From: Antedon mediterranea | Taxonomy: Eukaryota; Echinodermata; Crinoidea; Comatulida; Antedonidae | Assembly: GCF_964355755.1 (NCBI RefSeq) | Contig: NC_092673.1 | Coordinates: 25,425,001-25,489,000, forward strand | Direction: 5' to 3' | Length of the DNA stretch: 64,000 bases | Shown: piece by piece, positions 56,201 through 64,000 of the stretch | Layout of the letters: each line of letters starts with the position of its first letter | How positions within the stretch are numbered: the stretch's first letter is position 1 | Translations under genes and position numbers: made by a program | Notes under the pieces: generated by a model | Database searches by the model: none | Told to the model about the DNA's origin: nothing | The model's input: the letters and a program-made list of their open reading frames with translations, nothing else

Positions 56201-59200
56201 GATGGAGCTATTATTTATAGCTCCGTGCTCAGATGAGTTATGTGGGTTTTATCAACAACAGGATGCTGAGCTCCGGAGATCAAAGGGTTTATTTGTGGCT
56301 GCAACATGATCAGTTACACAGTCCTTATCAGATACCGCGCGCAGCCGATATGTACATAGTAATGTACATTACTGTTGGTATTTGTCGCAGCCAGACGTAA
56401 GATCAAAGGACTGTTACAAGTTCCTATCTTGTCAAGGCAAGCTCAGTAATCTGTTGGATTTGTTAATGATCGGGTTGTTTGTAATAGTATTGTTTTTTAC
56501 CTGTCAAACTTTTGAATTTTAAGTTTTTGTTTACCTCATTTTATTTTACATGTACTTTAGAATATTAAATTTCCGTCGCAGTGTTCCTATTGCTGGTCGA
56601 AGAATAAACATGACTGAAGACATTATACAAAAATGTGATGACAAGGAATTTTTAGATACATTCATTAAAAAAGGTTAGTCCATTATGGTACAGGGATGTT
56701 CTAGGAACGTTTTACTTTTGTATCTAATCCCTCCCTCTGGAGAGCACTGGCTATTGTCTGTTTATCGAGGTAAGCTAGCACTCATAGAATACTAGCACCA
56801 CTATTGGTTTGTGTAGTTTTGAATACTATGTTTCTAGATTATTATCCCCAGAACAAGAAAGAGTTTAGTAAGTTTTTGTTGTTATTACAGTGTTGCTCAC
56901 AGACTTTAACAATAAGCATTAGGAAGTTGAAATATGTTTTTATGAGGTAATTAAAGTTTTAGAACTCTCGGACCAAAACGAGTAGAGATTCCCACATGGA
57001 CAGACAGACAAACAAACAAACGGGAATATTTATCAATGCACTTTATCTTGTAGATGGAAACCTGTGTTTCATTGGAGTATGTGTTCCATGGTTTTGCAAT
57101 GAAGATCGTGCGATGTGTGGTGTAGAGGAGATTATGGAGGTATCTGTTTCACAATTTCTACCACAGGCTCCTAAAAGTAGATATCCCGTATTTGACAGAC
57201 CGTATCCATGGAGTCAGGGAATTAAAGAATCGAAAGTGTAAGTTTTCATAATAGTTTTTATTCGTTTTTTTTTCAAATTTATATTTACAACAAACGCTGT
57301 GTGGAGACTGAAGTAACTACAAAGTGCGCAGGAGCAAATTGTAGATATACTGTAGTGGTGTTGTTAGTCGGTTAACATCTAATACCCAGTTCCAGGGTTT
57401 AATCTAGGCTCAGAGTTTGGCAGGGGCCATGGTTGTGACTGAAGTTCATGCTTAGATTGTAGTGAGTCGCTCTTTTTCTGAATGGCATGCTGTCCCTCGA
57501 AATTTGATCCATTTTCTAAATTCTCCAATTTCAAGAGAAAATAGTAGAATAAAGCTACATTATTAATTAATATCAAAACAAATATAATTCTAAAAACCTT
57601 CCTTGTGGGCCCGAAACACGTCATCATACAGTGTTCATGTTTTCAACTCCATGGCGGGGGCTAAACAAACTTTATGAGCCAAAAAATGTGACGTGCCCAT
57701 ATAAACTCATATCACTACCATATTAGGGCATATATCACCATATTTGGGCACATCACACTGATAGTGTAGACAGAGCTTTACCACAATATTTTTGATTTTT
57801 TTATTGTAAGATGGAAGGGTGCAAATGTATGTGATGATGTATTTAAGGTAAGATTTAAATTTATATATACATAATATCAAATTTTCTATTTCTGTTTTGA
57901 GACTTTCTTTTTGAATAAATGTTATTGGTAAATAAAAAATGTCGTAAAGAATAATATATTATGATAATGATATATATCAACAGCTGTAAAATATAGTTAT
58001 GTGCAAGTCTGAAGTCAAACAATTGATTGTTATATACGTCGGCATTGATAATTTAAAACGCTGCCATAAAAGGTTAAAGTTGGCGAATTTGTGACTTAAT
58101 TTCTTTGGTGGCAGTCTTTTTTATATAAGTAATATGTATTATGTGGAACAAATGAAATAATAATGATGAATAATATTAAAGAAATATTACACAAAAGAAA
58201 CTGGAATCGCATAACAGCATGAACACATTTTTAATTGATTATTTTCTATACTTCCAGGGTTTACAAAATGGTAAAGATCGTGCATTTTTAGATCTTATTG
58301 ACTTAGGCATATTTGACTTTCTCATAGGTAAGTCCGTCATAAAATAATAAACAAGTAATGAATGATTATGAGTTGAATGGGAAAATATATTCAGGAGTTG
58401 AACCTTTGACTTTTCTATTCAACAAGGTAGAACTCAGTTGGATAGCAAAATGAGGCTTCAATGAATGAAGATATTCTCCCCATTCAATGAACGCAAAACA
58501 TTTATTATCTATTTTATCAGATGTAAAAGTATATACTTGCCATTTTTATCTCCGACCAGTATAAATAATATTACTACTAGTTAACAAACGTTTGATTCGT
58601 TGTTTTTTGCCTAGTCACAAACCACACCCTTTCATTTATAATCAAACAAATTACTACCTTGTTTTCAGTGAACTATGATCGCCACCACTACTCGATGTTA
58701 AGTCAATTTAAAAACGAAAGCTTTATAACTCTGCTGGATAATGGGAAAGGCTTTGGAAATCATAAGAAGGATGATATCACATTTCTAGCCCCAGTATATC
58801 AGTGTTGCAAGTAAGTGTAGAGGGCATCCAGGGATAAAAGGGTATTTTACATTGATGTTCGAACCGTGCCATAACAGGGTGTGAAAGACCCTTAAAAGCA
58901 AACAGAGGGAGAACATTATGAATTCAGAGAGAACAAATTAGTGGTTGGGGGAGGAAAGCACTGCCAAATTGTTTTGCAGGCTGATGATGACCCCACTTTG
59001 TTGTTTTGACCCAAGGAAGTACTTCTACCAGTATGAAGTTTAATTAATGACAATGACAAGAAAGAGCTACAGATTAATTTTAAATTAGGTTCTCCGCTTG
59101 ATTGAACATATAGTGTGTATAATTGATCAGACATGAAGAATATTATACAATATGCAAATAATATTTTATCCACTAACAATAAAATATTAAACAAATAAGG

Positions 59201-59645
59201 AATATTTATGATTTGAGTGTGAAAAACATCTTTATGAGTATAACATATATTACCCACAATCCTTGAGAATGATACATATTGTAGCATGTGATACAAAATC
59301 AACCAATCAAATGACAAGGATTTGCTTGGATTGATAATACTTTTGTGTTAGGCTTCAAGTATATAATGCTCCTCATTATAATAAAAAAAAATTATCATCT
59401 GATTATAAATTTGTTTTTGTTTTAGAATTCGTAGATCTACTTACAACAGACTAACAGAGCTTTCACAAGACAAAAAAAATAAACTGAGCACCCTAATGCG
59501 TATATCATTGTCACGAGATGTACTGTCGCCCGTCGTCAACGATAAATTTTTGGAGGCTCTTGATCGGCGAGTCAAACAAGTGTTAGAAACTGTACAAACC
59601 TGTTTATTGGACAAAAATAGAGAAAGTGTTCTTATGGATGGGTAG
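53213..59645 (+). CDS. FAM20B-like Golgi kinase (glycosaminoglycan xylosylkinase family)
   Basis: Complete gene, 449 aa, in 10 exons: 53213-53433, 54845-54907, 55495-55695, 56044-56142, 56561-56673, 57054-57237, 57811-57847, 58258-58327, 58669-58810, 59426-59645 (stop TAG). Phases agree throughout (1350 nt). An N-terminal type II membrane anchor (VFRIVFVLILFNSVALFYYF) fits a Golgi lumenal enzyme. Kinase landmarks: LVKPQR (ATP-site lysine region), AEIASFHLDR, the disulfide-rich NLCFIGVC...MCGV segment, catalytic NYDRHHYS, metal-binding LLDNGKGFGN, and the VYQCC...RSTYNRL end. Human FAM20B (409 aa) phosphorylates xylose in the proteoglycan linker; the sequence looks closer to FAM20B than FAM20C. 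Substrate is inferred. A second AG at 56579-56581 would remove seven codons in frame. Exon 1 has an inverted copy at 57430-57641. Confidence 0.93.
53829..53899. repeat. Left arm of inverted repeat with GCGGCCGC core
   Basis: About 71 bp (GGATTACGGTCGAAGCGGCT; CCAACCAAAGCGGCCGC; TTTGTATGGAATGCC). It matches 54655-54727 in reverse with some differences. In FAM20-like intron 1. Confidence 0.75.
53997..54235. repeat. Dispersed repeat shared with 21324-21562 (inverted)
   Basis: Reverse-oriented partner of 21324-21562. It lies between the two GCGGCCGC arms, suggesting it is part of a larger foldback element. Confidence 0.8.
54236..54357. mobile_element. Short foldback, TACATGTCCC...GGGACATGTA
   Basis: 122 bp. 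The left 26 bp (TACATGTCCCATCACGTGAC and on) and the right 25 bp are inverted copies, each itself partly palindromic around CACGTG. AT-poor centre with GCATGATTGCATTGCC. Lies directly after the shared repeat. Confidence 0.75.
54362..54410. repeat. Tandem AATTAAGTGGCGGCCGCCAG
   Basis: Two direct copies of a 22-bp unit containing the palindrome GGCGGCCGCC. Confidence 0.85.
54655..54727. repeat. Right arm of inverted repeat with GCGGCCGC core
   Basis: Partner of 53829-53899 (GCGTTCCATACAAAT; CGGCCGCTTTGGTTGG; CTTCGACCATACTCC). Confidence 0.75.
55331..55392 (+). repeat. Diverged tail of the tRNA-like SINE of 9.8 kb
   Basis: ATTGGTTGGGGCTGC followed by TTTTTCTCATTCTCATAGAT resembles the tRNA 3' end plus tail at 9905-9955. 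The tRNA head is missing. This supports the idea that the 9.8-kb unit is a dispersed element. Confidence 0.5.
57430..57641 (-). pseudogene. Inverted copy of FAM20-like exon 1
   Basis: Reverse-oriented copy of about 53193-53410, inside intron 6 of the same gene. The start codon (57627), membrane anchor (KVFRIIFVLILINNVALFYY) and stem region are open, with several amino-acid changes. Homology ends before the splice donor, after which the frame runs into unrelated sequence and stops at 57379. On its far side it joins a family 2 MITE that has lost its left end. Confidence 0.88.
57663..57780. mobile_element. MITE family 2, left end missing
   Basis: Starts within CAAACTTTATGAGCCAAAA and ends GATAGTGTAGACAGAGCTTTA. 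Its left end abuts the inverted exon-1 copy. It ends 30 bp before FAM20-like exon 57811. Confidence 0.75.
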
Positions 59646-60039
59646 CAAAGTATTATTGAAACTAATTTCATGTTAAGTATTAGTTTTTAAATTAATTTTT
59701 ATTAATAATTTGAAGCCCTCATTTGTATATTTAGGTGAATACGTTTATGTCTAACAAACAATGGGCCATAAGAGATTCAGCGCACTCTATAGCTATTGGC
59801 TGAACGTGAGCTAACAGGTCACTAAAAAATTCCACTGCATGACATGTTCTAATTTATTATAATATGTCACTGCGCGCAGTATAGCGTAGTAAGTAGTTAT
59901 CCAATCAAAAATACTAAAGGCTTTATTGTTATTAACCAGTACTATTGACCTTATTTGGATGCCTGAATTCTATTTTTTTTATAGTAGTAGAGTAGATGAT
60001 TTATTTGTTTAATTTAATATATTTAAAATATTTATCTAT

Positions 60040-60243
60040 GACCCTATTTACACTCACAGTTGTGTCCTGGCCCGCTCTAGATTTAGATAGTCCAGATTTA
60101 ATTGTTTTGGTTCGATCCAGCGTGTTTACACTGCCATTAGCCACTGTTCATTTCATAAGCTTGCCCAAACGTAAAAGCCACTCCTAAACCTATCTCAAGA
60201 GGTGGTCCAGCCCTGGGCCAACCCAAATCGTAAGTGTAAATTG
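60040..60243. mobile_element. MITE-like repeat, TATTTACACTCAC ends
   Basis: About 204 bp with imperfect inverted ends (TATTTACACTCACAG and CGTAAGTGTAAATTGG) and a GC-richer interior than its surroundings. A single copy in this window, so the call is tentative. Confidence 0.4.
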
Positions 60244-61256
60244 GTCTATTTCATTATCTAATTTATAGAAACGTTTAAAAAAAAATCTACCTTGGTTTAC
60301 TATTTTTAGTATGAGTAATGTCTCATTAAAGTGCAATTTCTAAGTCCAGGTCCATTTTTTGTGATATACTGTATTAATTTTTTTAAATAAATAATGCATC
60401 AATTGTACTTTTTTCATGCATTCAATCAGTTAAAATTCAGAGTAGGACACTCCAGTAATAATTGATTGCGATAGGAATACAGTATTTACTAAGTTTATTA
60501 TTTTAATTGAGAATTACTCAAAATAAGCACTGTTACATTGATATTATATTTTGATATTATTATAATTTCCATTTTTAAAATCATTATTATGTTACAAAGG
60601 ATTAGATTTGCAGTTGTTTCACCTTTTTTTTAAAAGAAGTATTTAATTATTGGTATAAATTAACAAAAAAGTGCCTTATTTTATTTTTATTCGTAGTGAT
60701 TTAATTCATCAAATTTTGCACAAAGACCTGTGCTTTTTAGAAAAATAAAATTATTCCTTATCATTTTTTTTTATTCGACTACTTAAAGTTGAAATAAAGA
60801 TTGAAAATGAGTTTTCGTCTTTGGTTTGTTTTTCACTTTTTATACAATATCCAGAAAAGTTGTTCTCAACCCCATGATTGGTTCACTTTTTTATCTTTGG
60901 TTCTTTGGTATCAACCGTTAACCATATACCTGTACAAGATAATTTGTTAGTTATAAGTTATTTATAAGGAGAATGTGCTTATTTTGTATTAGTGAAGTAT
61001 TTCTTTTAATTATTAAAATAATTGTGTGAATACATATGTATGTTTTGACATCAAATATATATAGTAGGATCCCCTCCTTCTGAACACCTCTATACTAATA
61101 TCCTGGATTTATATAGTGCCTAGTGTTGTGAAAGCGCTGAACATTATTACCCCATTCATTTTATGGGATTAAAAACGTATGGAAACATACTCCCATAATG
61201 CAGCTAGTAATCAGCGCAAATTTGTGGAGACACCTCTATTAAGGCCCATTTACATA

Positions 61257-61377
61257 GACGAGCGGTAACGGTAATAAAAATATACAATCTATGTTATTCC
61301 TTATGACCATTTACACACAACGCGGACAGATTCATATAAAAAGCTACGCGGTTTTCCGCTTACCGTTACCGCTCGTC
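61257..61377. mobile_element. Foldback element, GACGAGCGGTAACGGTAA ends
   Basis: Perfect 18-bp inverted repeats at 61257-61274 and 61360-61377 around an 85-bp centre. It lies about 290 bp upstream of the second FAM20-like start codon, so it may affect that promoter. Confidence 0.75.
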
Positions 61378-61663
61378 TCAGCTTAAACAATGTATCCCCT
61401 TAAACAAAAATAGACCATTATTTATCCTTCATATTCTACCACGTCATATCGCAGACCTGCTGTGTGTGTATAATAACGTCAGATAAATTAATAAAGTATT
61501 GTTCTATCTCACAAATGGTGGGATGGCGCGTTAATTGTAAAGTTACGCAACACGTACCATCTGTTTCAACGACGTACAATAAACCTGTAACATCCACTAA
61601 GCAAATACACTTTTTTACTCATAAATCATTTCTCAACGTGTAAATAGTTTGGATACTATTGAA

Positions 61664-64000
61664 ATGTTTAAAACTAGGCTTCTTATTTGTTTAGCGATAG
61701 TAGTTACGATTTATATCCAGTTTAAGTTTATTCAAATCAGCATTCAAAGTCATAATGAAGGGAGTGGAACAAACGAAGTGCGTCATCAAGGAGTTGATAA
61801 AGTGTTGTTAAACGCATTACGTGTTTCATCTAAAATGACACTAAACAGTAGGGTAACAGCCCCTCCGGTGGCATATTCGACTATGTTCGGTAATCTTCGG
61901 AAGAACTTCAAAAAGTATCACTCATCGTCTTCGAGAACATTTGATGACTTTGGGATAAGGCATATGTCTGCTGAAGAACCATCAATGACAACCAGGTAAA
62001 GTAGAAGACTATAAAGTTTTGTCTCCACTATCAACCTAGTTTGACACAAAAGTGTGATTTGCCCAAATATGGCAGTGATTTGACCAAATATGGCAGTGAT
62101 ATGACATCATCATGTCCATATATGGGCACATCACATTTTTTTTGTCGCATAAAGGTTGTAAATAGAGCTTAATATGTGAAAATTCATTTTAATGTGTAAA
62201 CATAGCGTTTTGTCTTATGTAGGTTCGACCAACTTTTATTACATTAGAGCACACGGTAGCCCAAGTTTAAGATTATGACAGAATGAGTGTAATAATACTT
62301 CTTTCACTTTGTTTGGTGGTTATTACTGTTATTTATTATTATTATTTACTATTTCTAAATGTACAGATTAAAACAGCAGACAGAGAAAACGTTGCCTCCA
62401 TATAAGTTATTTAATCAGCGAATTGGAATTGGAGGCAAGTTATATCAAGATAAGTTTGCAGACGATATATGGAACCTGGAGCGCAGTTTACTGGAATCGA
62501 ATATCGTTGCCGTGAAAATTCCGACATCAGGAACACAACTGAAATGGGAGTGTATTCTAGAAAATGGCAATCACGTGCTTGTTAAACCAATTCGGTAATT
62601 ATTAATTATACACGTGTTAAAACAAAACACAATAGAATAGGTAGGCAGGCCTATAATGACGTATATAAATCCATTTTTAGTTTTGATATTTTTGTTATTA
62701 TATTAACAGATCTAGAAGAGACTTTATGACTGGAAGAGATTGGATAGGAGATATTGAAAGACATACCTCAGAGATTGCAGCGTATCATCTAGACAGGTGT
62801 GTTGACTATCAGCTTTTTTTGCCGTCGTCTGCCCCTCTTGAAGAGAAAGGGAAGATATCCCTAAGTTTCCACTGCCATAGTGTCTCTGTAGTGTGCTGAG
62901 AGGTGTGTATGTGGTGTAAATAAGTAACTTACTTTCGTCTCTACTTCTCTACTTAATAATATGTACGGAATGTTTTCTCTTTGGTTATTGTCTTAATATA
63001 ATGTCTTATATATTACTTAAACTATCTGATTTAATTGTTGTTTTTATTGAATTAAAATGATTGGCTCTAATTTAGAATTATTGGATTCAATCGAGCACCG
63101 GTAACAATTGGAAGAACTATCAATATTACTGGCGAATTCCGTGATCTTGTGAAAGACGAAGCCTTTCTCAACACATTCTCGATTCAGAGTAAGTGTGTAA
63201 TTAATACATAGAAAAATATGCAACCTTAAAATAATCAAATAAAGCTCGCATGTCTACACTATCAAACTTTAGTATGTGACACAAAATGTGATGTGCCCAT
63301 ATATGGACATGATGATGTCACATCACTACCATATCTGGACATCACAACCATATTTGGGCACATCACACTTTTTTTTGTCAAACTAGTTACATACAGATAG
63401 TGTAGAGAGATTGTTTGCGGCAGGAAGAACCATTCTGGACCAGAAAGAACCCTATTCAATGAATCAATCAATCAGACTTACATAGCGCCGGTATCCATAA
63501 AATAATGTTCAAAGGCTCATTTCATTCAAAACATTTAAATCAAAACATTTAATTCAAAACATTTCGTTCAAAACATTTCATTCAAAACATTTCATTCAAA
63601 ACATTCATTTCAAAACATTTCATTCATTAACATTTTATTCAAAACATTCAATTCAAAGCATTCAATTCAAAACATTTCATTTATATCGCGTCATAAAATT
63701 CATATAATTGAAATGTTGCGTAAACGGCATTCCATAGTTCTGTGTACAAGTGAGTTTTCAGTCGTATTGTAGAATAAATATAAATTCAAAGTTCGTATAC
63801 AGAACCTCTGATGATAAGGTTTTTCGAAGAAGGATGTCTTTGATAAGACGTATAGACCTAATTGCATATCAATTTTAATATTAATAGATGATGAATATTG
63901 TTTCTACGGCGTGTGCCAAGGTCCTTTCTGTAAACCAAGTAAGTTGATCTGTGCAGTCAATGGATCGCTCGAGATTTCTATGACTACGTACGTGTTCAAG
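61664..64000 (+). CDS. FAM20-like kinase, second divergent copy (3' partial)
   Basis: Exons are 61664-61995, 62367-62594, 62710-62796, 63076-63188 and 63888 to the window end, with phases 2,2,2,1 as in the upstream gene. ATG 61664 gives a type II membrane anchor (LLICLAIVVTIYIQFKFI); in-frame bases upstream have only TTG. A long Ser/Thr/Lys-rich stem follows. Readable kinase parts are LVKPIR, SEIAAYHLDRIIGFNRAP, a glycosylation-type NIT, and YCFYGVCQGPFC leading to a conserved glutamate (SLEIS). Catalytic DRHH and DNG regions lie beyond the window, so activity cannot be judged. Order and introns match the gene upstream, so the pair arose by tandem duplication, but divergence is large. Confidence 0.88.
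62012..62172. mobile_element. MITE family 2 copy
   Basis: TAAAGTTTTGTCTCCACTAT at the left, a duplicated GCCCAAATATGGCAGTGAT block in the middle, and AATAGAGCTTA at a degraded right end. In intron 1 of the second FAM20-like gene. Confidence 0.75.
63239..63408. mobile_element. MITE family 2 copy
   Basis: TAAAGCTCGCATGTCTACAC at the left and GATAGTGTAGAGAGA at the right. Interior GTGATGTGCCC and GGGCACATCACAC. Confidence 0.75.
63515..63685. repeat. Short tandem repeat, TTCAAAACATTTCA units
   Basis: About a dozen variants of TTCAAAACATT(T)(C/A)A in the last visible intron of the second FAM20-like gene. Confidence 0.85.

Larger units (their letters stand above)
59646..61663. other. Spacer between the two FAM20-like genes
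   Basis: 2.0 kb with no supported exon. Holds a repeat-like segment (60040-60243) and a foldback (61257-61377). An AATAAA near 60793 is one candidate polyadenylation signal for the upstream gene. The promoter of the downstream gene must lie in the last few hundred bases; no clear TATA box was found. Confidence 0.55.

Noticed and set aside
56582-56673. FAM20B-like exon 5 starting at the second AG
   Set aside because: The upstream acceptor restores the conserved RIL.F segment, so it was taken as the main site.
61649-61663. Upstream in-frame start of the second FAM20-like protein (MDTIE)
   Set aside because: The codon at 61649 is TTG; the first ATG is at 61664.

Overview
The window is AT-rich animal nuclear DNA. 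Genes are split into short exons with GT-AG introns, and the introns and spacers are full of small transposons. The best clue to lineage is a vasopressin/oxytocin-neurophysin gene. Together with invertebrate-type FAM20 and HMG20 genes and tRNA-derived SINEs, it suggests an invertebrate deuterostome, most likely an echinoderm (a crinoid is possible). Species is inferred, not proven.

Layout, left to right. (1) 0.2-14.5 kb: three head-to-tail paralogues (A, B, C) of a protein I do not recognise by name. It has a PH-like domain, a tyrosine-rich linker and two PDZ-like domains. A is cut by the left edge, B is complete (460 aa), and C looks decayed (start exon lost, 1-nt frameshift). (2) 14.5-22.2 kb: no gene seen; small transposons and tandem repeats. 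(3) 22.2-32.3 kb: a complete three-exon neurophysin gene (149 aa) with an unusual nonapeptide, CFWRTCPVG-amide. Its 8.3-kb first intron holds about a dozen copies of one miniature transposon family. (4) 32.3-35.4 kb: no gene seen. (5) 35.4-51.7 kb, minus strand: an HMG20-like chromatin protein with an HMG box, a C2H2 finger and a coiled coil, in at least 12 coding exons. Its introns hold a 1.6-kb minisatellite, two SINEs, several MITEs and a young 3.45-kb LTR element. (6) 53.2-59.6 kb, plus strand, head to head with HMG20: a complete 10-exon FAM20B-like Golgi kinase gene (449 aa). (7) 61.7 kb to the right edge: a second, divergent FAM20-like gene, cut by the window end.

The genes do not form one pathway. 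The PDZ cluster and the FAM20 pair are local tandem duplications. All exon models come from reading splice sites and frames by eye; phases were checked by arithmetic. Two problems remain in the HMG20 model: an apparent 2-nt insertion in the HMG-box exon, and a phase mismatch that implies one unseen small exon. Unusual observations include a tRNA-bearing palindrome nested in a MITE, an HMG20 exon flanked by a perfect 34-bp inverted repeat, and an inverted copy of FAM20 exon 1 inside its own gene.
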